Below are positions 1 through 8,258 of a stretch of 64,000 nucleotides of DNA, piece after piece. The position numbers were made by a program, and so were the translations under genes. Where the stretch lies: positions 1-64,000 of the forward strand of contig CAVQMB010000015.1 of assembly GCA_963713445.1 (NCBI GenBank). Direction: 5' to 3'. Below the pieces are notes generated by a model. That model had not been told where the DNA came from and made no database searches. It saw only the letters and a program-made list of their open reading frames with translations. Numbering within the stretch: the stretch's first letter is position 1; every line of letters begins with the position of its first letter. The stretch comes from CAVQMB01 sp963713445 (GTDB taxonomy: Bacteria; Pseudomonadota; Gammaproteobacteria; Competibacterales; Competibacteraceae).

Positions 1-231
1 TAACTCGCGGAGCTGGCCAGTATCGAGCAAATCGGCCTTGAATAAATCGGCCGAGTCCGGTCTTATTGCGTCCAGTTCGGCCGCTAACTGCTCGGCGGCG
101 GGTTGTGAGTGGCGATAGTGGAGAGTCAGGTTCATACCCGCGCGGTGCAGGTGGCGGGCTATGGCCGCTCCAATGCGGCGCGCGCCGCCGGTGACGAGGG
201 CGGTGCCGCCAGCAACCTTGTTATCGTCCAT
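1..231 (-). CDS. SDR-family oxidoreductase, pteridine reductase-like (partial, N-terminal 77 codons)
   Basis: The minus-strand frame opens with ATG at 231 and runs off the left edge, so only the N-terminus is present. It starts MDDNKVAGGTALVTGGARR and continues with IGAAIARHLHRAGMNLTLHY. This is the Rossmann dinucleotide-binding motif of classical short-chain dehydrogenases (TGGxRRIG), with the double Arg after the glycines that is common in NADPH-dependent pteridine reductases such as FolM and PTR1. The catalytic Tyr/Lys region lies outside the window, so substrate cannot be fixed from sequence. It is divergent from midA with a 45-bp gap. FolM-like dihydromonapterin reductase is the best guess; a 3-oxoacyl-ACP reductase-like SDR is the alternative. 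Confidence 0.7.
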   Translation of the reverse strand, partial: MDDNKVAGGTALVTGGARRIGAAIARHLHRAGMNLTLHYRHSQPAAEQLAAELDAIRPDSADLFKADLLDTGQLREL

Positions 232-276
232 TTCAGACAACCGTTTAGAGGTATTTAATGCATCCTAACGACTCCT

Positions 277-1459
277 GTGGTTATGGGAAAGGCTACTGAC
301 ACCAACGCCTTGCCGCCGCCAGATCCAGGGGCGGTTGAGCACAGCGCAGTGGTGCTGGCGCATATCCGGGCAGCGATTGAGGACAGCGCTGGGTGGTTAC
401 CATTTGCACGCTATATGGCGGAGGTTCTATACGCTCCTGGCCTGGGCTATTACAGCGCCGGTGCCGCCAAGTTCGGTCGCGCCGGTGATTTTGTCACCGC
501 GCCCGAAGTGTCGCCGCTATTCGGCCGCTGCCTGGCACACCAGTGCGCTCAGGTGCTGGCTCACACCGATGGCGGGGAGGTACTGGAGCTGGGTGCGGGT
601 AGTGGGGTTCTGGCCGCCGACCTGCTCACCGAGTTCGCAGCCCTGCAGTGTCTGCCCGAACGCTACCGGATTCTCGAGGTGAGTGCCGAGCTGCGCCAAC
701 GCCAGCAGGCTACGCTGGCGGCGCGGGTACCGCAGCTGCTTGACCGGGTTAGTTGGCTGGACCGGCTGCCGCAAGGGCTGCGTGGCGTGATTCTGGGCAA
801 TGAGGTGGTTGATGCCCTGCCGGTGGAGCGATTCCGGATAGGGCCGGATGGGCCACAGGCTCTCGGGGTAGGCTGGGCTGATGGTCTGCACTGGCAGGAA
901 GGCCCTATGTGGTCTGAGTTCGGGTGTCAGCTGGCAGCGCTTCAGTCGCGGTTGGCAACGGTGTTGCCGGATGGCTATGTATCCGAGATCAATCTCGGCC
1001 TCACGGGCTGGGTGGCCGCGATCGCGGCCAGCCTGGCTCAGGGGGTGTTGCTATTCACTCGACTACGGTTATCCGCGCGGCGAGTATTATTTGCCATCGC
1101 GTGGTGATGGCACTTTGCTGTGTCATTATCGCCATCGCGTTCATGCCGATCCGTTCTGGTATCCCGGCCTGCAGGACATTACAGCCAGCGTTGATTTCAG
1201 CGCTCTGGCTGACGCGGGGCTGGCTGCCGGGCTAAAGCTGGCCGGATATACCAGTCAGAGCCAGTTTCTGTTTGGCTGCGGACTCGAGCAACTGCTGGCA
1301 ACCGCTGATCCCAAGCACTACCTGGACATGGTCCGGCAGGTCAAATTGCTGACTCTGCCCGGAGAAATGGGCGAACGCTTTCAGGCCATGGCCTTCGTGC
1401 GTGATCTGGATGTCGCGCTGTGCGGCTTTGGCCGGCGCGATTTACGTTACCGGTTGTGA
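277..1459 (+). CDS. MidA/NDUFAF7-family class I SAM-dependent methyltransferase (frame broken once)
   Basis: This is a homologue of the DUF185/MidA family, protein-arginine methyltransferases that in mitochondria (NDUFAF7) methylate a complex I subunit. The bacterial role is less clear. Visible motifs are the SAM-binding ELGAGSG at about residues 104-110, GNEVVDALPVERF near 175, and LPDGYVSEINLG. After residue about 260 the expected continuation LLFIDYGYPRGEYY appears only in the next frame. Deleting the C at about 1058 joins the frames and gives about 393 residues, the normal family length, ending FGRRDLRYRL. The start is GTG at 277, with ATG at 283 as an alternative. The break is more likely an inserted base in the assembly than decay, because both halves are fully conserved. 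Confidence 0.8.
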
Positions 1460-1525
1460 GGCATTAGCGCGAGTCGGTCGCTTCTGATAAGTTTGCGCCA
1501 CTGCTGTAAGCCTGGGACGTAAAAC

Positions 1526-2478
1526 ATGCAGACGCTATATCCGAATATCCAACCCTATGCGACGCGCGAGCTGCCGGTAGACGGTGGCCATACACTCTAT
1601 GTGGAGGAGTGCGGCAACCCTGACGGATTGCCGTGTGGTGTTTCTGCACGGCGGGCCCGGTGGTGGCTGTGAGCCAATGCATCGGCGCTTACTTCGATCC
1701 CCAGCGTTACCGGATTGTGCTTTTTGATCAGCGTGGCTGTGGCCGATCCGATCCGCATGCCGATCTGACCGACAACACGACCTGGCATCTGGTGGCTGAC
1801 ATCGAGACCATCCGTGAAGAGCTCGGGATCGCCCGCTGGGTTGCGTTCGGTGGTTCCTGGGGATCGACGCTGGCGCTGGCTTATGCTGAGACCCATCCCG
1901 AACGCGTTCTCGGCTTAATTCTGCGTGGCATCTTCCTGGGTCGACCGCGCGATGTGCGCTGGTTTTACCAAGAGGGCGCCAATCACTTGTTTCCGGATGC
2001 CTGGGAACAGTTCATCGAACCGATCCCGGAACTCGAGCGTGGTGATTTGCTGAGTGCTTATCACCGACGCTTGACCGGTCCGGACGAGCTTGAGCGGCTG
2101 CGGGTCGCCAAGCACTGGGCCGCCTGGGAAGGCGGTGCGCTAACTTTGGAACAGCGTACCGAAGTGGTCGACAGTTTCACTGAAGCGCACAAGGCGCTGA
2201 GTATCGCGCGAATCGAGTCACACTATTTCGTCCATGATTGCTTTCTCGAACCGGATCAGCTGCTGCGTGATTCGGATCGCCTGAGCGGTTTGCCGGGCTA
2301 CATCGTACACGGCCGTTACGATGTCGTGACACCGCTCGACAATGCCTGGCAACTGCACCACGCCTGGCCCGGCGCCGAACTGCGCATCATTGGTGCCGCC
2401 GGTCACGCTGCCAGTGAACCCGGTATCGTCGATGCGCTGATTACGGCCACCCGCAGTCTGGCCCGCCGACTGCAGTGA
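1526..2478 (+). CDS. pip: Proline iminopeptidase, alpha/beta hydrolase (frame broken twice)
   Basis: This serine aminopeptidase of family S33 releases N-terminal proline from peptides in the cytoplasm. The N-terminus MQTLYPNIQPYATRELPVDG begins at ATG 1526, but two single-base insertions separate it from the body. An extra T at about 1634 interrupts the NPDGLP-VVFLHGGPGGGCEP region (oxyanion hole HGGPG), and an extra T at 1689-1690 interrupts HRR-YFDP. Downstream the frame is intact: RIVLFDQRGCGRSDPHADL, the nucleophile elbow GGSWGSTLAL, the Asp in GRYDVVTP and the His in AAGHAASEP. The repaired length of about 316 residues matches the family. The stop overlaps the GTG start of dtd. Two breaks only about 55 bp apart in a conserved gene suggest locally poor sequence. 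Confidence 0.85.
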
Positions 2479-2942
2479 TCGGTTTGCTGCAACGGGTGGC
2501 GGCGGCCCGGGTCGATGTCGACGGGGTCACGATAGGCGCCATCGGACGCGGTCTGCTGGTGTTCATTGGTATTGAGCGCGATGACGGTGAGGCGCAAGCC
2601 AAGCGGTTGCTGGAACGATTGCTGGCTTACCGCGTATTCGGTGACTGGGCGGGCAAGATGAATCTTAGTCTGCGCGATACCCGTGGCGGTTTACTGCTGG
2701 TACCCCAGTTCACTCTGGCAGCCGACACCCACAAAGGCAACCGGCCGAGCTTCACACCGGCTGCCCCGCCGGGCCGAGGCCAGCAGTTGTTCAGTTATCT
2801 TCTGAGCCGAGCCCGCGACTGCCATGACCCGGTCGCGAGCGGGCGCTTCGGCGCTGCAATGCAGGTGCATCTGGTCAACGACGGACCGGTGACGTTCTGG
2901 CTGCAGGTGCCCCCTGGCGAGTCGTCCTATTGCACAAAGTGA
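2475..2942 (+). CDS. dtd: D-aminoacyl-tRNA deacylase
   Basis: This enzyme hydrolyses D-amino acids wrongly attached to tRNA, protecting translation. The start MIGLLQRV with GTG at 2475 is typical and overlaps the pip stop, implying translational coupling. The two active-site signatures are visible: PQFTLAADTHKGNRPSF (family SQFTL, here PQFTL) and the cross-subunit Gly-cis-Pro motif in NDGPVTFWL. At 155 residues it is about 10 longer than most Dtd proteins, because of a short C-terminal tail (QVPPGESSYCTK). Confidence 0.93.
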   Translation: MIGLLQRVAAARVDVDGVTIGAIGRGLLVFIGIERDDGEAQAKRLLERLLAYRVFGDWAGKMNLSLRDTRGGLLLVPQFTLAADTHKGNRPSFTPAAPPGRGQQLFSYLLSRARDCHDPVASGRFGAAMQVHLVNDGPVTFWLQVPPGESSYCTK

Positions 2943-3086
2943 AATCTAGCAAAGAAAGTATCTAAAAAGATGCGATTGGCCAATAAAGGGTATTCCATTG
3001 CCGGTCGTTTTATGCTTTTATGCGCGCCTTCTGGCAATAAGCTGTTCAACCGCGTGTCAAGAGGATGCATCGGAGGCGTTACGGTC

Positions 3087-3509
3087 ATGTCAGATGAAGC
3101 GGTTAAGAATTTCACGCCTTATCAGCCGAAGGAAGGCGAGGAATACATGAATCCGGCCCAGCAGGCGCATTTCCGCCAGATGTTGCTGAATTGGAAGCGG
3201 CACCTGGAAGACGAGATCCACCGCACGGTCAATCACATGCAGAGTGAGCACTTCAATCTGCCAGATCCCAACGACCGTGCCAGTCAGGAGGAAGAGTTCT
3301 CAATCGAACTGCGCACTCGGGATCGGGAGAGTAAGTTGCTCCGCAAGATCACCAAAGCGCTGCGCCGGTTGGACAACGACGACTACGGCTATTGTGAGTC
3401 GTGTGGCGTTGAAATCGGCCTGCGGCGTCTGGAGGCCCGGCCCACGGCGGAACTGTGTATCGAGTGCAAGGAACTTGAGGAAAAACGCGAGAAAAGCTGG
3501 GCGGCCTAG
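3087..3509 (+). CDS. dksA: RNA polymerase-binding transcription factor DksA
   Basis: DksA enters the secondary channel of RNA polymerase and works with ppGpp in the stringent response. I chose ATG 3087 because it is preceded by GGAGG at 3072-3076 and gives 140 residues starting MSDEAVKNFTPYQPKEGEEY; the frame is open further upstream but unlike the family. The coiled-coil tip acidic pair is present (DPNDRASQEE, Asp 60 and 63). The zinc finger has all four cysteines (C103, C106, C124, C127). The common neighbour gluQRS is not present; the next gene is ptsP, convergent after 63 bp. Confidence 0.96.
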   Translation: MSDEAVKNFTPYQPKEGEEYMNPAQQAHFRQMLLNWKRHLEDEIHRTVNHMQSEHFNLPDPNDRASQEEEFSIELRTRDRESKLLRKITKALRRLDNDDYGYCESCGVEIGLRRLEARPTAELCIECKELEEKREKSWAA

Positions 3510-3572
3510 ATCCGCGTTGCCATGCCTTCGTTCGCGTATTGGGGCGCGTGGTCTGGCGCGGTACTGCGACGT

Positions 3573-5837
3573 TCACTGACCGCCACGCACCAGGCCGCTC
3601 AGGCCGCGTTCGGTCAAGGCGTGCGTTAGATGGTCGCGAATCGCACGCGCGCTTTCCATGTGCAGGGCGTCGCGCAGCAGTGTCCGGGTCTCGCGCCGGC
3701 TGAAGTTGCGTACTACCCATTTCACTTTGGGTAGATTGCCCATGCTCATGCTGAGGCTGTCCACGCCCATTCCCATCAACAGCAATGCGCCTAGCGGATC
3801 GCCCGCCATCTCGCCGCAGACGCTGATCGGGCGGGCGGCAGCGCGAGCCTCGCGGATTACATGGTTGATGGTGAACAGCACGGCCGGATGCAGACTGTCA
3901 TAGAGGCTGGCGACCCGAGCGTTATTGCGATCTACCGCGAGCAGGTACTGAGTCAGGTCGTTGCTGCCGATGCTGAGAAAATCGACACGTCGTGCCAGGC
4001 TGGTCGTCAAATAAGCTGCTGACGGCACCTCAATCATGACGCCCACTCGCGGCAGGCTGACCTCGAGTCCGTCTTCTACCAATTCTCGATAAGCGCTCTG
4101 CAGTACCTCGAGGGCCTGCTCCAACTCGCCCACCGAGCTGATCATGGGGAACATAATGCCCATGTTGGGATAGGCCGCGCTGGCTCGCAGCATGGCTCTG
4201 AGCTGGGTTTTGAAGATGTCGGTCTGGTCAAGACTTATGCGGATACCACGCCAGCCCAGAAAGGGATTGTCCTCCTGGATCGGATAATACGGTAGCGGTT
4301 TGTCGCCACCGACATCCAGCGTGCGCAGCGTCACTGGCAAAGGTGTCATAGCCCGTAGCACCCGCGTATAGGTGGCAGTCTGCTCCTGTTCGCCGGGAAA
4401 TCGGTCACGCAGGTAGAAATGCAGTTCGGAGCGGAACAGGCCGATGCCTTCGGCGCCGTGCTCGCGGGCGGCGGCGATGTCGGCGTGCAGGCCGGCATTG
4501 GCCATCAATCTCACCTGATAGCCGTCCGGCGTCACCGCCCGCTGATTGCGCAACGTGTCCAATTCGGCGGTCAGTTGGGCCTCGTCGTCGATCAGGCGCT
4601 TGTATTCCTCCAGTAGGGTGGGGTTGGGCTGTATACACACCCGCGACGAGTAACCATCTACCACTACCTGACGGCCGTTGATGCGCTCCAGGGGAGCGTA
4701 TTGCAGACCGAAGACTGCTGGAATCGATAAACCCCGGGCCAGCAGGGCAACATGCGAGGCACTGGTGCCGTGTACCGATACCAGTCCCACCAGCCGGTCC
4801 TGGGGTACTTCCAGCAACTGCGAAACGCTGATTTCCGATCCCATCAGCACGGTACGCTGCGGGTATTCGCGCAAGGCAGGTGTGTCGCTCTGCAGCCGGT
4901 TCAGAAGCCGTTGGCCGAGATCGCGAATATCGGCGGCGCGGCCGGCCAGATAGGGGTCGTCCATTTCCTCGAACACATTGGCGAACTCAAGTACTGTGTC
5001 GCGTAGCGCACCGGCCGCCCAGTTGCCGTTGTGGATCCGGGTGACGGTGCCGTTAATCAAACTGTCGCTGCCGAGCAGCAACCCGTAGGCATCGAACAGG
5101 GCCCGGTCACCGGCCGATAATACGCTGCCCAGCTGGTCACCCAGCCGCTTGAGTTCGGCCATTTCGGCCTCGACGGCGCGTCGGAAACGCTGTTCTTCGG
5201 ACACGGGATCGGTGGCTGGCTTGTCCGGTACGGAGTCCAGCGCGGCATCAGGGAATACCACCGCCGCTTCGCCAATGCCGAGGCCGCGGGCACTGGCGAT
5301 ACCTTCCAGGAATAGCGTCCCGCTGAGGTCGCCGGTGTCCAGCCGTTCCAGACGCTGGCGCACCTCGGCCAGGCTGATGGAGCCGGCCAGCTGGGCGGCC
5401 AGGGTCGCCAGGAAGGCCTCTTCGTCACTGGTATAGCGTCGGGTTTCGCGTTGCTGAATGACCAGTACACCCAGCGTGGCCCCGCGGCGAATGATCGGCA
5501 CACCGAGAAAGCCGTGGTAGGGTGCCTCGCCCGTGGCGGGGACGAACTGGAAATTCGGATGGGAGGGCGCATTGTCGACGTTGACCGACTCCGAGCGACT
5601 GGCCGCCAGTCCGATCAGCCCCTGCCCGGGCTGCAGGCGCACCCGGCCGACCGCGCCCGGGCGCAGCCCGTCAGTCTCCATCAATACGTAGTCACCGCGT
5701 TCTGGGTCGGCCAAGTAGACCGAGCAGACGTCGGCGCGCATGACCGATTTGACCCGCTCGACAATCAGGGTCAGTGCTTCGTCTAGATTGTGGGCGGCGT
5801 TGACGTCATGGACGATACGCCGCAACGAGTCCAGCAT
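3573..5837 (-). CDS. ptsP: Phosphoenolpyruvate-protein phosphotransferase PtsP (EI-Ntr)
   Basis: This is the first enzyme of the nitrogen phosphotransferase system; it passes phosphate from PEP to NPr and EIIA-Ntr. Domains in order are a GAF domain (about residues 1-165, VCSVYLADPERGDYVLMETDGL), the EI N-terminal domain, the phospho-histidine domain with GTSASHVALLARGLSIPAV (His at about 362), and the PEP-binding barrel (RTLDVGGDKPLPY, IGSNDLTQYLLAVDRNN, catalytic Cys in ISVCGEMAGD). I chose the ATG at 5837 because MLDSLRRIVHDVN aligns with the family start. An in-frame GTG at 5858 overlaps the rppH stop and would add seven residues. It lies in an operon with rppH, an arrangement common in gammaproteobacteria. 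Confidence 0.95.
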   Translation of the reverse strand: MLDSLRRIVHDVNAAHNLDEALTLIVERVKSVMRADVCSVYLADPERGDYVLMETDGLRPGAVGRVRLQPGQGLIGLAASRSESVNVDNAPSHPNFQFVPATGEAPYHGFLGVPIIRRGATLGVLVIQQRETRRYTSDEEAFLATLAAQLAGSISLAEVRQRLERLDTGDLSGTLFLEGIASARGLGIGEAAVVFPDAALDSVPDKPATDPVSEEQRFRRAVEAEMAELKRLGDQLGSVLSAGDRALFDAYGLLLGSDSLINGTVTRIHNGNWAAGALRDTVLEFANVFEEMDDPYLAGRAADIRDLGQRLLNRLQSDTPALREYPQRTVLMGSEISVSQLLEVPQDRLVGLVSVHGTSASHVALLARGLSIPAVFGLQYAPLERINGRQVVVDGYSSRVCIQPNPTLLEEYKRLIDDEAQLTAELDTLRNQRAVTPDGYQVRLMANAGLHADIAAAREHGAEGIGLFRSELHFYLRDRFPGEQEQTATYTRVLRAMTPLPVTLRTLDVGGDKPLPYYPIQEDNPFLGWRGIRISLDQTDIFKTQLRAMLRASAAYPNMGIMFPMISSVGELEQALEVLQSAYRELVEDGLEVSLPRVGVMIEVPSAAYLTTSLARRVDFLSIGSNDLTQYLLAVDRNNARVASLYDSLHPAVLFTINHVIREARAAARPISVCGEMAGDPLGALLLMGMGVDSLSMSMGNLPKVKWVVRNFSRRETRTLLRDALHMESARAIRDHLTHALTERGLSGLVRGGQ

Positions 5838-5857
5838 GGTGACGGCAGCGCTGACCA

Positions 5858-6400
5858 CTACGGCTGGGATGGACGCGGTCGCCGTCGCCCGGGCCGCCGC
5901 CGGCGCGGTCGGGGGGTTGGCTTGTGGTCGGTGAACAGCAGTGGCGCGAATTCTTGTAGGGCACGCTGGTAAACCTGACGCTTGAAGGGTACCACCGCCC
6001 GTACCGGGTACCAGTAATCCACCCAGCGCCAGAAGTCGAACTCGGGCGTCTCGCTAATGTCCAGACGCACGTCGGATTCGCGCCCAACCATACGCAGCAG
6101 AAACCAGATCTGCTTCTGGCCGATGCAGGTCGGTTTGCTATGGCGGCGGATCAGGCGTTCCGGTATCCGGTAGCGCAGCCAGTCTTTCGTACAGCCCAGC
6201 ACATCGATATGTGCGGGTTGCAGACCGACTTCCTCGTTCAGCTCCCGGTACATGGCCTGCTCTGCGGTTTCATCAGCATCAATGCCGCCCTGCGGAAATT
6301 GCCACGAGCGCTGGCGAATGCGTTTGGCCCACAATAACCGGCAGTCAGCATTGCACAATATGATCCCGACGTTGGCGCGGTATCCCTCCGAATCGATCAC
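5858..6400 (-). CDS. rppH: RNA pyrophosphohydrolase RppH (Nudix)
   Basis: RppH removes pyrophosphate from the 5' end of triphosphorylated mRNA and so triggers RNase E-dependent decay. The Nudix box is complete at about residues 38-60 (GGIDADETAEQAMYRELNEE followed by VGL), preceded by SWQFPQ. Start is GTG 6400 (MIDSEGYRANVGIILCN). The conserved domain ends near residue 160. The last 18 or so residues are an Arg/Pro-rich basic tail (PTPRPRRRRPGRRRPRPSQP) reaching into the region just upstream of ptsP. Such basic tails could contact RNA, but this one may also simply reflect GC-rich read-through. Confidence 0.95.
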   Translation of the reverse strand: MIDSEGYRANVGIILCNADCRLLWAKRIRQRSWQFPQGGIDADETAEQAMYRELNEEVGLQPAHIDVLGCTKDWLRYRIPERLIRRHSKPTCIGQKQIWFLLRMVGRESDVRLDISETPEFDFWRWVDYWYPVRAVVPFKRQVYQRALQEFAPLLFTDHKPTPRPRRRRPGRRRPRPSQP

Positions 6401-6502
6401 GGATAATAATCACGTTGTTACACTAATGTTATTTTTCCACAGCGTAATGATTTTCGCCAATCGCGCGTTGCGACGGGCGCCAACTTGAAAGGAGTGAACT
6501 TG

Positions 6503-7477
6503 ATGAGCCATGCGATCCGAATTCATGCCACCGGTGGTCCCGAGGTCATGGTGTGGGAACCTGTCGACGTTGGTGAACCGGGACCCGGAGAGGTACGAAT
6601 CCGCCATACGGCGGTCGGTCTCAACTTCATCGATGTCTATCATCGCACTGGATTGTACCCGATGACTTTGCCCAGCGGCCTGGGGCTGGAGGCTGCCGGT
6701 GTGATCGAAGCGGTCGGCGGCGACGTGGCCGAGCTGCAGCCAGGCGACCGGGTCGCGTACTGCACGGGTCCGCTCGGAGCGTATGCCGAGGTTCGGGTGA
6801 TGCCCGCCCGGACGTTGGTAAAGCTGCCGGATACGATTGATGACCGGCAGGCGGCGGCCATGATGCTGCAAGGACTCACCGCCGAATATCTGATCCGGCG
6901 GACGTATCCGGTCCAGCCCGGCGAGACGGTGTTATTCCATGCGGCTGCCGGCGGAGTCGGTCTGATCGCGTGCCAGTGGCTCAAACACATCGGTGCCACG
7001 GTGATCGGTACGGTTGGTAACGATGCCAAGGCCGACCTGGCCCGCGCTCATGGCTGTGACCATGTGATTGTCTACAGTCGGGAGAATTTCGTCGAACGGG
7101 TGATGGAGATCACCGGCGGTGCCGGTGTGCCGGTTGTCTACGATGGCGTTGGCAAGGACACCTGGGACGGCTCCCTGGATTGCCTGAAACGGCGTGGCAT
7201 GATGGTAAGTTTCGGCAATGCGTCCGGTCCGGTGGCACCGATATCGCCGGTCATACTGTCGCAAAAGGGTTCGCTCTACCTGACCCGGCCGACGCTGATG
7301 CACTATGTGGTCGAGCGCGCTGAACTACTCCCGGCGGCGGCCGCGCTGTTCGACGTGGTTCAGAGCGGGGCGGTGCGAATCGAGATCAATCAAACCTATC
7401 CGCTATCGGATGCGGCCCAGGCGCATCGTGATCTGGAAGCCCGTAAGACCACCGGGTCGACGGTGTTGCTGCCCTGA
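6503..7477 (+). CDS. qorA: NADPH:quinone oxidoreductase, zinc-independent MDR family
   Basis: This is a medium-chain dehydrogenase/reductase of the quinone oxidoreductase (zeta-crystallin) branch, which reduces quinones with NADPH. ATG 6503 is preceded by AAAGGAG at 6488-6494. The N-terminal GroES-like domain reads MSHAIRIHATGGPEVMVWEP and GLNFIDVYHRTGLYP. The nucleotide fold holds AAAGGVGLIACQWLKHIGA, the AxxGGVG NADPH motif. No catalytic zinc cysteines are visible. Length is 324 residues, as in E. coli QorA. It is divergent from rppH; the 100-bp AT-rich gap (6401-6502) must hold both promoters, but I could not pick a convincing pair of hexamers. Confidence 0.9.
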   Translation: MSHAIRIHATGGPEVMVWEPVDVGEPGPGEVRIRHTAVGLNFIDVYHRTGLYPMTLPSGLGLEAAGVIEAVGGDVAELQPGDRVAYCTGPLGAYAEVRVMPARTLVKLPDTIDDRQAAAMMLQGLTAEYLIRRTYPVQPGETVLFHAAAGGVGLIACQWLKHIGATVIGTVGNDAKADLARAHGCDHVIVYSRENFVERVMEITGGAGVPVVYDGVGKDTWDGSLDCLKRRGMMVSFGNASGPVAPISPVILSQKGSLYLTRPTLMHYVVERAELLPAAAALFDVVQSGAVRIEINQTYPLSDAAQAHRDLEARKTTGSTVLLP

Positions 7478-7499
7478 CGGCGGCGCAAGTCCGGCGGCG

Positions 7500-8246
7500 G
7501 TGACTCTGCGGGTGCGTCCGGCGTGGCAGTGGGCCAGAGGGCTTTGTCAGAATCTGCAGGCGCTGGAACATGCCTTGTTGCCGCCGACCTGCCTGCTGTG
7601 CGGTGCCGCGGGTTATGCCGGGCGCGATCTGTGTGTTGGCTGTGCCGCCGATTTGCCGCGCCCGCAGCCGGCTTGCCCGCGCTGCGGCGATGCTCTGCCG
7701 GGCGCCGGGGAGTGGCTCTGTGGCCGCTGTCAGCGGCGGCCGCCGCCTTTTGATGCCGCCTGGGCAGCGCTGCGCTACGCGGCACCCGTGGACCGTCTGT
7801 TTGTCGACCTGAAGTTCCGCGGCCGGCTGGCGGCGGCAAAGCTGCTGGCGCAGTTGCTGGAGGAGGCCGTGCGTGCGGCCGATCGGCCTGAGGCTCTGAT
7901 ACCGGTGCCGTTGCACCGCGGGCGGTTACGGGAGCGTGGCTTCAATCAGGCACTGGAGCTGGCGCGGCCCCTGGCTCACCGAATGCATCTGCCATTACTG
8001 CGGGACGTGGTCGTGCGGCGCCGGGCAACGGCGCCTCAGACTGTGGTCGAGGCCGCCGCAAGGCGGCGTAACCTGCGCGGTGCATTTGCTGTGAACCGAC
8101 CGCTTGCGGTGCGCCATGTCGCGCTGATCGATGACGTCATGACAACCGGTAGTACCCTCACCGAGCTCAGCACTGTTCTGAAACGAGCGGGCGTGCAGCG
8201 CATCCAGTTGTGGGTCGCTGGTCGGGCCCAGCATGGTCGCGTGTAG
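7500..8246 (+). CDS. comF: ComF-family phosphoribosyltransferase-like protein
   Basis: ComF proteins support uptake of transforming DNA in naturally competent bacteria and join a zinc-finger region to a type I PRTase fold. Eight cysteines in four CxxC pairs stand in the N-terminal 80 residues (CLLCG, CVGC, CPRCG, CGRC). The PRPP loop VALIDDVMTTGSTLTEL is at the C-terminus, and PVPLHRGRLRERGFNQALELA is typical. The start is uncertain: GTG 7500 has no clear ribosome site, and GTG 7512 is another option. It follows qorA by 22 bp and meets glnD tail to tail. In many gammaproteobacteria this gene (GntX) sits near bioH/bioB rather than here. Confidence 0.88.
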   Translation: MTLRVRPAWQWARGLCQNLQALEHALLPPTCLLCGAAGYAGRDLCVGCAADLPRPQPACPRCGDALPGAGEWLCGRCQRRPPPFDAAWAALRYAAPVDRLFVDLKFRGRLAAAKLLAQLLEEAVRAADRPEALIPVPLHRGRLRERGFNQALELARPLAHRMHLPLLRDVVVRRRATAPQTVVEAAARRRNLRGAFAVNRPLAVRHVALIDDVMTTGSTLTELSTVLKRAGVQRIQLWVAGRAQHGRV

Positions 8247-8258
8247 CGTTTCAGTCGA

